From: Candidatus Sumerlaeota bacterium
GTDB taxonomy: Bacteria; UBP6; UBA1177
Length of the DNA: 16,470 bases
Reading direction: 5' to 3'
Assembly (NCBI GenBank): GCA_007136595.1
Contig: SLGQ01000185.1
Location: 1-16,470 of the forward strand
Shown here: positions 1-7,725 of the stretch, piece after piece
Numbering within the stretch: the stretch's first letter is position 1
Layout of the letters: each line of letters starts with the position of its first letter
Program-made: the position numbers and the translations under genes
Notes under the pieces: generated by a model
Seen by the model: only the letters and a program-made list of their open reading frames with translations
The model's database searches: none
What the model was told of the DNA's origin: nothing

Positions 1-150
1 CTTTTTTATTTCGGATCTGTTAAAGAGGCGGGTCTTTTTTTAAAAGAAAACATAGAAAAACTGAGAGTTTCGGCACTGATTTGTGTAGGTGCCGGAGATC
101 TGAATAATATTTTCAGCTGTTTTCAACTGGAGAAAGTGGATGAAGCTTAA
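1..150 (+). CDS. murC: UDP-N-acetylmuramate--L-alanine ligase MurC, C-terminal end (5' truncated by window)
   Basis: An open frame enters from the left edge and ends at the TAA at 148-150, giving the last 49 residues of a protein. The stretch reads VCVGAGD-like (ICVGAGDLNNIF), which matches the GAGD motif near the C-terminus of MurC, the cytoplasmic ATP-dependent ligase that adds L-alanine to UDP-MurNAc. Only the third (C-terminal, Rossmann-like) domain tail is visible. The order murC-murB-ddl-ftsQ is the usual one in dcw clusters and is the main support. Its last 11 bp overlap the start of murB. Other Mur ligases are possible from this fragment alone, but the position next to murB favours MurC. 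Confidence 0.8.
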   Translation, partial: LFYFGSVKEAGLFLKENIEKLRVSALICVGAGDLNNIFSCFQLEKVDEA

Positions 151-982
151 AAAGAACGCTCCTTTGGAAAACCTTCTTACACTAAAGATAAAAGATTCGG
201 CTTGCGATCTTTATATCCCGGATACCATTGATGATGTTGTCAGATTTACAAGTGAAAATGAAAGTTTCCATATTTTGGGCGGGGGAAGCAATATTATTGC
301 CGGGAAATTGAAAAAACCGGTCATTTATATGTCGGGAATAATCGGCACAAGCAATACGGAAGACATTAGTGAAAATGCAGTGAAAACATTTATGCCGGGA
401 GGAATAAGCATCAACAGACTGCTTGATTATTCCATTAAAAACGGACTTTCCGGTGTTGAATTCATGGCAGGCATCCCGGGTACTGTCGGAGGTGCTCTGG
501 CTGGCAATGCAGCTCCTGCTGAACATACTTGGGATGATGTTGCGGGGGCTCTTTATATTGTTTCAAAAGGGGCTGTTTCAATGCTTATTCCAAAATACGG
601 ATATAGAAAACTTATCAATGCCCCGGAAGATCCATTTATAATATATGGAGTAGACCTTATCCTCATTAAAGACACTACTGAAAATGTACGGCAGAGAGTA
701 ATGTACTATTTGTCTAAAAGATTAAGGATAACAGAACCCAGTGCCGGCTCACTTTTTAAAAATCCTGAAAATGACTTTGCCGGCAAACTTCTTGATGAAG
801 CCGGACTGAAAGGTTTCAGAGTAAATGATGCCGCCTTAAGTTCCGATCATGCTAATATTGTTGTGAACAAAGGTAGCGGATGTTATGAAGACTTTTGTGA
901 GCTGAGAGATACCGCCATAAAAAAAGTTTATGAGCTCCATAAAATAAAACTTGAAACAGAGGTTAAATTTTGGGATGAATAA
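140..982 (+). CDS. murB: UDP-N-acetylenolpyruvoylglucosamine reductase MurB
   Basis: This flavoenzyme reduces UDP-GlcNAc-enolpyruvate to UDP-MurNAc with NADPH, the second committed step of peptidoglycan synthesis, in the cytoplasm. Seen in the 280-residue product: FAD-binding loop GGGSN at 47-51, the second FAD motif GIPGTVGGALAGNA at 111-124, YGYR at 153-156 (Arg in the substrate site), and AGSLFKNP at 202-209 whose Ser204 is the expected proton donor. The C-terminal LETEV segment (271-275) supplies the expected catalytic Glu. The compact length and the GS-FKNP form suggest the type II MurB class. The N-terminal segment is somewhat divergent: the common RIGGPA motif appears as KIKDSA near residue 16-21. 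ATG at 140 overlaps the murC end by 11 bp; the stop overlaps ddl by 8 bp. Confidence 0.95.
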   Translation: MKLKKNAPLENLLTLKIKDSACDLYIPDTIDDVVRFTSENESFHILGGGSNIIAGKLKKPVIYMSGIIGTSNTEDISENAVKTFMPGGISINRLLDYSIKNGLSGVEFMAGIPGTVGGALAGNAAPAEHTWDDVAGALYIVSKGAVSMLIPKYGYRKLINAPEDPFIIYGVDLILIKDTTENVRQRVMYYLSKRLRITEPSAGSLFKNPENDFAGKLLDEAGLKGFRVNDAALSSDHANIVVNKGSGCYEDFCELRDTAIKKVYELHKIKLETEVKFWDE

Positions 983-1892
983 CAAAAAACTGGATAAAGA
1001 GACAAAAATTGCAGTTCTTGCCGGTGGTATGTCGGAAGAAAGGGAAGTGAGCCTTGAGTCCGGTGGAATGATAAGAGATGCTCTTGTAAACGGGGGATAC
1101 AGAAAAGTCAGTTTTGTTGATGCAGGTTTTGATCTCGATAAAAAATTAAGAGAGCTCTCTCCTGATGTAGTGGTAAACGGTCTGCATGGAACTTACGGAG
1201 AAGACGGGATCGTTCAGGGTCTTCTCGAAATGCTCAGAATCCCTTACACCGGCTCCGGAGTTACGGCAAGTGCTGTCGGTATGGACAAAATAATTTCCAG
1301 AGCTATTATGAAAGATGCCGGAATAAAAATGGCAGAAGGTTTGGTTTTGAAAATAAAAGATGATCTTCTCCCCCCATTTGATTTTCCTCTTGTTTTAAAA
1401 GATCCCGTAAATGGGTCAAGCAAAGGAGTTTATATCATAAAATCTTTGGAAGAATGGAATTCTACGGTGAAAACTCTCAAAAAAGATGTGCTTTTCCTTT
1501 GTGAAAAATACTTTAAAGGGAGAGAAATAAATGTTGCTGTCCTTGGAGGAGAAGTTCTAGGGGATGTTGAAATAATTCCGGCGAATGAATTTTATGACTA
1601 TGAATCAAAATATTTAAGCGACAAAACCAAGTATATAGTTGATCCTGACTACAGCGAAGATATTGCAAGGGAAATTTGGCAGGCATCTTTGCGGATACAC
1701 TCGATACTGGGATGCAAAGGTGTTACCCGGAGTGATTTTATGGTGAGCGACACCGATTATGTGATGCTTGAAATAAATACTCTTCCGGGCATGACGAGCC
1801 ACTCCCTTGTACCTATGATAGCTGAAAAAAGGGGGATAAGTTATCTGAGACTGGTTGAAATGGTCATAGAAGAGGCTTTGAGAGATGAATAA
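975..1892 (+). CDS. ddl: D-alanine--D-alanine ligase Ddl
   Basis: This ATP-grasp enzyme joins two D-alanines to give the dipeptide added to UDP-MurNAc-tripeptide by MurF. The product from ATG 975 is 305 residues, the usual Ddl length. Visible motifs: GGMSEEREVSL at 17-27 (Glu22 for the first D-Ala), HGTYGEDG at 71-78, GSSKGV at 147-152, FYDYESKYLS at 206-215 (Lys212/Tyr213 of the omega loop), RSDFM at 252-256, and LEINTLPGMTSHSLVP at 265-280 containing the Mg-binding Glu266 and Asn268. The frame is open upstream to a TTG at 951, but ATG 975 is preferred: an AGAGG lies about a dozen bases upstream and the product then starts like known Ddl proteins. The start overlaps murB by 8 bp (ATGAATAA), suggesting translational coupling. 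Confidence 0.96.
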   Translation: MNNKKLDKETKIAVLAGGMSEEREVSLESGGMIRDALVNGGYRKVSFVDAGFDLDKKLRELSPDVVVNGLHGTYGEDGIVQGLLEMLRIPYTGSGVTASAVGMDKIISRAIMKDAGIKMAEGLVLKIKDDLLPPFDFPLVLKDPVNGSSKGVYIIKSLEEWNSTVKTLKKDVLFLCEKYFKGREINVAVLGGEVLGDVEIIPANEFYDYESKYLSDKTKYIVDPDYSEDIAREIWQASLRIHSILGCKGVTRSDFMVSDTDYVMLEINTLPGMTSHSLVPMIAEKRGISYLRLVEMVIEEALRDE

Positions 1893-2745
1893 GCTTTTAA
1901 AAGGAGTTAAATTTTTTATCACCGCTTTGTCAGTTTATGTCGCTGTATTTGTTTTTTCTGCAGGAATAGTTTTTGGAGAAAATTCCATTTCGAGTTGGAA
2001 AAGCAGTGAGTCTGTCATCGTTGCTCCTCAAAAAGTTGATATCACAGGGCTTAACCGGCTTACAAGGGAAATAATACTTCTTGTCACTGGACTCAACAAG
2101 GAAAAGAGTTGGTTTGATATTGATGAAAGGGAATTGGAAAAGTTCATTTATTCAACCGGTTGGGTCAGGAAGTGTACTGTCAAAAAAACTTTTCCCGATT
2201 CTGTACGAATTGTGGTGGAAGAATTTGAACCGGCAATAGTTGTCAGCAGCTTTAAAAACAAAAAAGACCCGGATAGCGGAAGTTACTACACGATGTGGTT
2301 TGCAGACAGGACAGGCTTTGTTTTTAAAAAAGCGTTTCCCGGGGAAATGGATGACTCCCTTCCGTTTTTACATATTGAGAGAGATGTTGTTCCGATACAT
2401 GGTGAGGAAAAAAGGATGTCAATTATTAAAAAGGCGGTCATCCTTTCAGACAGTTTGAAAAAAGCATCAGAGATTTGTTCGGTTAAAAGTGTGCGATACA
2501 GTTCTACGAACAGTTTTACTGCTGACTGTGAAAATGAAAAGGGAATGATAACGACCATACACATGGAAAACTTTGAAGAACAAACGGAAGTTGCAGAGAT
2601 GTCGTCCAGGTTTCTCAATACGGCTCAAAAGCTGAGATCAAAGAACATCTGGGCGGGAGAATATATTTTTGAAGGAACGGGTAATGATAGAAAAATAATT
2701 GTTGGAAAGTTTGTAAAAAGAGCAAACAGGGGGAGTGATGCCTAA
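1885..2745 (+). CDS. ftsQ: Cell division protein FtsQ (DivIB family)
   Basis: FtsQ is a bitopic inner-membrane protein that links early and late divisome proteins (FtsBL, FtsW/I). The 286-residue product has a short basic cytoplasmic N-terminus, one membrane helix at about 9-30, and a POTRA-like domain at about 47-118 (VDITGLNRLTRE, then TGWVRKCTVKKTFPDSVRI, the latter the hallmark segment of FtsQ/DivIB). A beta-type domain follows, with WFADRTGFVF at 138-147 and LPFL at 159-162. Overall sequence conservation is low, as is normal for FtsQ, so the call rests on the POTRA motif, topology and the place between ddl and ftsA. It overlaps ddl by 8 bp (ATGAATAA) and ftsA by 8 bp. Confidence 0.9.
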   Translation: MNKLLKGVKFFITALSVYVAVFVFSAGIVFGENSISSWKSSESVIVAPQKVDITGLNRLTREIILLVTGLNKEKSWFDIDERELEKFIYSTGWVRKCTVKKTFPDSVRIVVEEFEPAIVVSSFKNKKDPDSGSYYTMWFADRTGFVFKKAFPGEMDDSLPFLHIERDVVPIHGEEKRMSIIKKAVILSDSLKKASEICSVKSVRYSSTNSFTADCENEKGMITTIHMENFEEQTEVAEMSSRFLNTAQKLRSKNIWAGEYIFEGTGNDRKIIVGKFVKRANRGSDA

Positions 2746-3967
2746 ACATGATAATGTAATAGTTGCTTTGGATGTCGGAACCAGAAAAGTTACTACTCTC
2801 GTAGCAAAAATAGAGTCCGATAGAAAAGTGCAGTTTATCGGGAAAGGTGTTGCATACAATGAGAACGGAATAATTGCCGGAAGCGTTGTGAACATGGAGG
2901 CAACTACCAGAGCAATTCAGGAATCGGTAATGGAAGCTGAAAAGATCGCTGATATACATATTAAATCTGCTTACATAGGTCTTTCCGGAGAACATGTATC
3001 TTCAATGAACAGCCATGGAGTTGTTACTGTAAGGGGAAAAGAGGTTGCCCAGACAGATATAGACCGGGTAATTGAGCAGGCAAGGAACATCAGTCTTCAT
3101 AGTGACAGACAGATCATAAATGTTGAAATAGGTGAGTTTGTTGTTGATGATCAGGCAGGAATAAGAAATCCCAAAGGTATGGCAGGAAGAAGACTTGAAG
3201 TAAAAGTCCACATAATAACTGCATCAAGTGCAATGTTAAGAAATCTTGCAAAATCTGTTGAAGACTCCGGACTTCTTGTTGAAGATGTTCTGGTAAATGG
3301 CATAGCAGGCAGCTGGGCTGTTCTTGAAGAAGACGAAAAGCTGTTGGGAGTTGCTTTAATAGATATAGGTGAAGGGACAACAGACATTACTGTCTATCAT
3401 AATGGTGATCCGGTTTATACAAGTGTAATTCCCATGGGTGGCAGATATATCACAACTGACATAAGCTATGCAATGAGGATCCCTCCTGTCGAGGCTGAAA
3501 GAATAAAATGCCGGTATGGGAGTGCCAGGCCCGACTTTGTGTCAAGTGACGAAGAAATAGAGGTAAGTATAATCGGTACTGACGAAAAGAAAGTGAAGAA
3601 AGTCCATTTTCTTTCCAGCGTTCTTTCTCCGAGAGCTGAAGAGATACTTATGGCGGCAAGAAAAAAACTTAATGATGAAATGAAAGAAAGTCTTATACAG
3701 ACAAACATTGTTCTTACAGGTGGAACAGCCGAATTGAAAGATATACAGTTTCTGGCAAAAGATGTCTTTGAACAGCCTGTCAGAGTTGGAAAACCGAAAA
3801 TTAATGAAGCCAGCAGCGGTTTTAAAGATGTTTTAAGTTCACCTTCCTTTTCAACGGCTGTAGGTATCGTTAATTATTTCGCTCAACACGAAAAAATGAA
3901 GTTCAGAGATAAAAATGGAAGTTTTCTTACAAAGTTAGGTGATTTTTTCAGGAAGTTTTTTGAGTGA
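2738..3967 (+). CDS. ftsA: Cell division protein FtsA (actin-like FtsZ membrane anchor)
   Basis: FtsA is an ATP-binding actin homologue that tethers FtsZ filaments to the inner membrane and recruits later divisome proteins. The 409-residue product shows the phosphate-1 motif (VALDVGTRKVTTLVAKI at about 9-25), the FtsA-specific 1C subdomain (about 85-165, with GVVTVRGKE), the phosphate-2 loop DIGEGTTDIT at about 209-218, and the adenosine motif VLTGGTAEL. It ends in an amphipathic segment, LTKLGDFFRKFFE, which is the expected membrane-targeting helix. The second Gly of the usual DIGGGTTDI is Glu here. The GTG at 2735 is in frame, but ATG 2738 is chosen: AGGGGG at 2728-2733 precedes it and the ATG recreates the 8-bp overlap (ATGCCTAA) seen at the two preceding junctions. 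Confidence 0.96.
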   Translation: MPKHDNVIVALDVGTRKVTTLVAKIESDRKVQFIGKGVAYNENGIIAGSVVNMEATTRAIQESVMEAEKIADIHIKSAYIGLSGEHVSSMNSHGVVTVRGKEVAQTDIDRVIEQARNISLHSDRQIINVEIGEFVVDDQAGIRNPKGMAGRRLEVKVHIITASSAMLRNLAKSVEDSGLLVEDVLVNGIAGSWAVLEEDEKLLGVALIDIGEGTTDITVYHNGDPVYTSVIPMGGRYITTDISYAMRIPPVEAERIKCRYGSARPDFVSSDEEIEVSIIGTDEKKVKKVHFLSSVLSPRAEEILMAARKKLNDEMKESLIQTNIVLTGGTAELKDIQFLAKDVFEQPVRVGKPKINEASSGFKDVLSSPSFSTAVGIVNYFAQHEKMKFRDKNGSFLTKLGDFFRKFFE

Positions 3968-3994
3968 TGATATGAAGTTAATATATTTCAGAAT

Positions 3995-4001
3995 AAGGAG
4001 G
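3995..4001 (+). promoter_or_regulatory. Strong Shine-Dalgarno of ftsZ (AAGGAGG)
   Basis: AAGGAGG ends 5 nt before the ftsZ ATG and is the best match to the anti-SD consensus seen among the dcw genes in this window. The other dcw junctions are overlaps with weaker sites. Together with the 39-nt gap after ftsA, this suggests ftsZ is translated independently and more strongly than ftsQ and ftsA, as expected for the high FtsZ:FtsA ratio in bacteria (inference). Confidence 0.8.
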
Positions 4002-4006
4002 AAGCT

Positions 4007-5404
4007 ATGCAGGCAGTACCCAAAAGTTCGGTTGTAAAGATTGGTGTCATCGGTGTAGGTGGCGGTGGCTGTAATGCCATAGACATGATCTGTGAAGAGA
4101 GAGATGAAGTTAACAGCAGACCATCGGAAAACAATTACACTGTTTTCAACGAGGTTTCGATAATTGCCGTGAACACCGATGTTCAGGCACTTGACGGATC
4201 AAAAGCCGGCATAAAGATCCAACTGGGACCGGATCTGACAAAAGGTCAGGGTGCCGGTGGAGTTCCGGAAATCGGGAGACATGCTGCGGAAGAAAGCAAA
4301 GTTGACATTGCTACAGCAATAGAAGGTCTGGATATGCTCTTTATTACCTGCGGCATGGGGGGAGGAACAGGAACCGGGGCTTCTCCTGTAATTGCTCAAG
4401 TTGCCCAGCAAGCCGGAATATTATGTGTAGGTGTTGTAACTAAACCTTTTGACTTTGAATCCAAAAAGAAAGTGAGATACGCCCAGGAAGGGATGGAGGC
4501 GATGAGCCAGTATGTGGATACGATGGTTGTGATCCCCAATCAGAGACTGCTTGCAATAGCTGACAACAACGATATGGCTATGGATATGTTCAAGAAAACG
4601 AATGAAGTTCTCATTTATGCCGTTAGAAACATATCGGAACTGATAGCAAACAAATCATATATAAATGTTGATTTTGCCGATGTCAAATCAACGATGACAG
4701 ATATGGGGTTGGCAATGTTCGGGTTTGGAAGTGCAACCGGTGAAGGAGCTGCAATAAATGCCATAAAAGAAGCTCTCAACAATCCGCTTCTTGCCGACTT
4801 TGCAATTTCAGGTTCAAAAAAGATGCTTCTTCACTTCAGTGGCGCACAGGTTCCTTTCCCGGAATTTGTTGAAGCTTCGTCATACCTCAGTGAAAAACTT
4901 CATGAAGATGCAGATTTTATATGGGGTATATCTTTGAACGAGGGTTCAGACAAAGTTCACGCTCTTATTGTAGCTCAGGCAACAGAAGAAGTTGCAGAGT
5001 TCGGTAATCTCTCTAAAGGATTTAAAAAGATCGAAGCTTCAGATCAGGGAAAACTTTTTGATGAAAAGCCTTCCGAAGAAGAAAACAAATATGATTCCGA
5101 TGTGTTATTTGACAGCAAAGATCAGTCTTATGAAGAAGAAGCTTCTTTTGATGAGTATGCTCCTGCAGCTATCAATAAATATGATGGTGAAAATGAAGAT
5201 GTAGAAACCCAAAGTATTGTAATTGAAGATATTGTCACTAAATCTGAAGATTTAGATGAAGAGATCGAAATTTCAGGAAGTATGAATTTTGATCCTGATG
5301 ACAAAGAAATCCCTGCTTTTTTAAGAAGACAGAAAACAGCTGCTATTTCAGAATATAAAACTGAAAAAGTTGTAGAAAAAGTACAAATTGAGAAAAAAAG
5401 TTAA
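4007..5404 (+). CDS. ftsZ: Cell division protein FtsZ (tubulin-like GTPase), divergent
   Basis: FtsZ polymerises with GTP into the Z-ring that organises septation. Seen: N-terminal GTP site GVGGGGCNA at 16-24, VNTDVQAL at 55-62, tubulin signature GGGTGTGASPV in the T4 loop, and the T7 synergy loop NVDFADVKSTM with the catalytic acidic residues. A long acidic linker (about 340-430, rich in Asp, Glu, Ser) leads to the C-terminal conserved peptide IPAFLRRQ at 435-442, which binds FtsA. Odd points: about 14 extra residues between the first GTP motif and VNTD (around 31-48) compared with E. coli FtsZ; GAGGVPEIG where GAGANPEVG or GAGGNPEVG is usual; and a charged 23-residue extension after the conserved peptide. 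The length of 465 is long for the family. All catalytic motifs look intact, so it should be active. Confidence 0.97.
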   Translation: MQAVPKSSVVKIGVIGVGGGGCNAIDMICEERDEVNSRPSENNYTVFNEVSIIAVNTDVQALDGSKAGIKIQLGPDLTKGQGAGGVPEIGRHAAEESKVDIATAIEGLDMLFITCGMGGGTGTGASPVIAQVAQQAGILCVGVVTKPFDFESKKKVRYAQEGMEAMSQYVDTMVVIPNQRLLAIADNNDMAMDMFKKTNEVLIYAVRNISELIANKSYINVDFADVKSTMTDMGLAMFGFGSATGEGAAINAIKEALNNPLLADFAISGSKKMLLHFSGAQVPFPEFVEASSYLSEKLHEDADFIWGISLNEGSDKVHALIVAQATEEVAEFGNLSKGFKKIEASDQGKLFDEKPSEEENKYDSDVLFDSKDQSYEEEASFDEYAPAAINKYDGENEDVETQSIVIEDIVTKSEDLDEEIEISGSMNFDPDDKEIPAFLRRQKTAAISEYKTEKVVEKVQIEKKS

Positions 5405-6716
5405 AGAAGTGCTTTTACAACCGCTCTTAATTTATCCTGAAAAATTGCCCCTAGCTCTTACCAGCCTTTCCATTCACTGGTTTTTCAATGCTTTTGAAGA
5501 CTTGCTGCCCGACCTTATGACTTTTGATTCCGGAAAGAGTGTAATACATGGTAAACGGTTAAGTGATTTTCAAATAATATTTGTCTCTCTCTCTTATGCC
5601 GCCAACTTGATAAACTTTGTAAAAATGGTTAAGGAAGGAGGGATCCCTTTGTTGAAAAGGGAAAGAGACAAGGGAATGTATCCTGTGTTCATTTGCGGTG
5701 GGACAGCGGCAATGCTCAATCCGCTTCCTCTTACAGAAATATTTGATGCTGTTTTTGTGGGAGAAGGTGAGTGTATGGAAAAAGATATGAAAAAAATTCT
5801 TAATATGGACAGCAGGGAAGAGCTTGATAGCTTTCTCTCATCTTTAAGTTATTGTTACAATGACATTAAACCCTCTGCTGATATTGTAAGGGCTGAAAAC
5901 GGGCAGTTTTTTGTCCACTCCAACAAAACTCTGCACAAAATGGGCAATACTTTTGATAACAGGCTCATAGTTGAACTTAACAGGAGCTGTACCTCCCGAT
6001 GCAAATTCTGTGCTGCGACATACCTCTATGAAACCTTCAGAGTTCCTGAAAAAGAAAGGGTTATGGAATATGTTGATACGGCGGTTAGTGATGGAAAAGG
6101 GCTTGCTTTGATGGGGACTTCGCTGGGGAGTATAGATTACTTCGATGAAATACTTGAAAAAGCGGCACAGAAATCTGTTTCCATTTCGATCAGCTCAATA
6201 AAAGTGAAGGAAATAAATGAAAAAAGATTGAAGCTGCTTAAAAAATGCGGTGTGAAAACTATTACTGTAGCAATAGAAAGCGGAATTCCCGCAACCCGGA
6301 AAGCAATATTGAAAGATATCAGTGACAGTGAGATATTGACAGCTCTTAAAATGATAAAAGATATGAAATTTAAGTCAAAACTTTATTTCATTGCGGGACT
6401 TCCGGGGACAGAAGCAGTTGAAGAAGCCCAGTCTGTAGTTGATCTGTTGCTATTTATAAAGAATAACGGGGGACTGGGAGAAACTTCCATTTCCGTTGCT
6501 CCATTTGTTCCCAAACCTTTAACCCCTTACAGAGATTTTGATATTGTTAACAGGAAGGAATACAAAAAATACATGGAGATATTAAAGAAGGGTGTTTCTA
6601 AAATTTCTTCGGGAATTAAAATTGATTTTTATCCTTACAGGGAAAGTGAACTGGATGCCAAGTTTGGTTTTTATCAAGGGGAAGCTTTTATAAAACTGAT
6701 AACGGAAAACATTTGA
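5388..6716 (+). CDS. Radical SAM protein of unknown function (B12-binding-like N-terminal region)
   Basis: The core holds the 4Fe-4S site CTSRCKFC at 201-208 (Cys201, Cys205, Cys208 in CxxxCxxC spacing), followed by a radical SAM barrel with KTITVAIESGIPATR and KLYFIAGLPGTEAVEEA segments. The first about 140 residues (FVSLSYAANLINFVKM, FICGGTAAMLNPLPL, AVFVGEGE) resemble the cobalamin-binding-like Rossmann domain that precedes the barrel in many B12-type radical SAM proteins, but no DxHxxG cobalamin motif is evident. The C-terminal SVAPFVPKPLTPYR segment resembles an uncharacterised B12-type radical SAM group. The reaction and substrate are unknown. The start is uncertain: TTG 5388 overlaps ftsZ by 17 bp, and an in-frame GTG at 5409 just after the ftsZ stop is equally possible; neither has a good ribosome site. 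etfA follows after one base, so it is probably co-transcribed with it. Confidence 0.85.
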   Translation: MRKKVKEVLLQPLLIYPEKLPLALTSLSIHWFFNAFEDLLPDLMTFDSGKSVIHGKRLSDFQIIFVSLSYAANLINFVKMVKEGGIPLLKRERDKGMYPVFICGGTAAMLNPLPLTEIFDAVFVGEGECMEKDMKKILNMDSREELDSFLSSLSYCYNDIKPSADIVRAENGQFFVHSNKTLHKMGNTFDNRLIVELNRSCTSRCKFCAATYLYETFRVPEKERVMEYVDTAVSDGKGLALMGTSLGSIDYFDEILEKAAQKSVSISISSIKVKEINEKRLKLLKKCGVKTITVAIESGIPATRKAILKDISDSEILTALKMIKDMKFKSKLYFIAGLPGTEAVEEAQSVVDLLLFIKNNGGLGETSISVAPFVPKPLTPYRDFDIVNRKEYKKYMEILKKGVSKISSGIKIDFYPYRESELDAKFGFYQGEAFIKLITENI

Positions 6717-6717
6717 A

Positions 6718-7725
6718 ATGTCAGAAATGAATAGGGGAATAGTTGCTGTTTGTGAGACAGATGGAAACGAAAAGTTGAAAAATGTCAGCTTTGAGATCAT
6801 CTCTGAAGGAAAAAGGCTTGCAGATATTACAGGGGAAAAAGTTACTGCTGTTGTAATGGCAGAAAAGAAACCCGAATTGTCAGATATTTATGCTTGCGGG
6901 GCAGACGAAATCGTTTTTGTGAGAAAAGTTTCATCCCTTCTGTATGATATTGAATCTGAATCATGGCTGGCATCCAAAGTGATAGAAAAGATAAAGCCTT
7001 CCGTGGTTCTTTTCGGAGCAACGGACTATGGAAGGATACTTGCCCCTAAAGTTGCCGCAATATGCCGTTGCGGGATAACCGCCGACTGCACTTCATTTGA
7101 GATAAATGAAAACAAAAAACTTGTGCAGATAAGACCTGCTTTGGGCGGGAACATTTTAGCCCATATAATTTCACCGCATACAATGCCGCAAATGGCAAGT
7201 GTCAGGCCATCTGTTTTAAAAAAAATGAAAACAGAAAAAGAAGTAACAGGACATTTTGTTGAAGTTTCTTTTGATATTCCTGAAAACCGCAAAAAAGTAA
7301 AAGAGTTAAAAAGAGAATCTTTTGAAGCGAATGATGATGATAAAATCGAAAACGGAAGGATAATCGTTGCTGCCGGATCAGGTGTAACAAGCAGGGAAAC
7401 ACTTCAACTTATGAATAATTTTGCAAAATTGATAGGCGGAGTTTCCGGCTGCTCAAGAAAACTGGTTGAATCGGGTTGGATGCCTCACTCAAAACAGGTG
7501 GGACAATCTGGCAAGACAGTATCTCCCGATATTTATATCGCAATTGGAATATCAGGTGCTTCACAGCATCTTGCCGGAATGAAAACTTCCGGCAAAATAA
7601 TAGCTGTCAACAATGATGCGGATGCAGATATTTTTTCAGTTGCCGACATCGGTTTTGTTATGGATGGGAATTTGTGGCTTAAAGAAATGATGAAGTTTCT
7701 GGAAAACAGGCAGAATAATGGTTGA
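6718..7725 (+). CDS. etfA: Electron transfer flavoprotein alpha subunit EtfA
   Basis: EtfA pairs with EtfB to carry electrons between flavin dehydrogenases and other carriers in the cytoplasm. The 335-residue product has the N-terminal ETF domain with ATDYGRILAPKVAA at 101-114 and RPALGGNILA at 139-148. The C-terminal FAD domain (about 212-330) has VSGCSRKLVESGW at 242-254, QVGQSGKTVSP at 260-270, GISGASQHLAGM at 277-288 and NNDADADIFSVAD at 298-310, all standard for EtfA. No Cys-rich ferredoxin domain precedes it, unlike the longer LctC/CarE-type EtfA proteins. It starts one base after the radical SAM stop with no strong ribosome site (ATG 6727 is a possible alternative) and overlaps the FAD oxidase by 8 bp (ATGGTTGA). 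etfB lies on the far side of that oxidase, so the three are probably one functional unit. Confidence 0.95.
   Translation: MSEMNRGIVAVCETDGNEKLKNVSFEIISEGKRLADITGEKVTAVVMAEKKPELSDIYACGADEIVFVRKVSSLLYDIESESWLASKVIEKIKPSVVLFGATDYGRILAPKVAAICRCGITADCTSFEINENKKLVQIRPALGGNILAHIISPHTMPQMASVRPSVLKKMKTEKEVTGHFVEVSFDIPENRKKVKELKRESFEANDDDKIENGRIIVAAGSGVTSRETLQLMNNFAKLIGGVSGCSRKLVESGWMPHSKQVGQSGKTVSPDIYIAIGISGASQHLAGMKTSGKIIAVNNDADADIFSVADIGFVMDGNLWLKEMMKFLENRQNNG

Noticed and set aside
182..526. 114-codon open frame on the minus strand inside murB
   Set aside because: It is fully antisense to murB motifs and shows no family features.
951..974. Upstream TTG start for ddl adding eight residues
   Set aside because: ATG 975 has an AGAGG at a workable distance, matches typical Ddl length, and gives the same 8-bp overlap as the next two junctions.
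2615..2995. 126-codon open frame on the minus strand across the ftsQ/ftsA junction
   Set aside because: It lies antisense to two well-supported genes, has no recognisable domain, and its composition reflects the opposite strand's codons.
5386..5410. A frameshift or fusion between ftsZ and the radical SAM gene
   Set aside because: FtsZ ends with its own stop after an intact conserved peptide and the next frame begins with plausible starts, so two separate genes explain the data.
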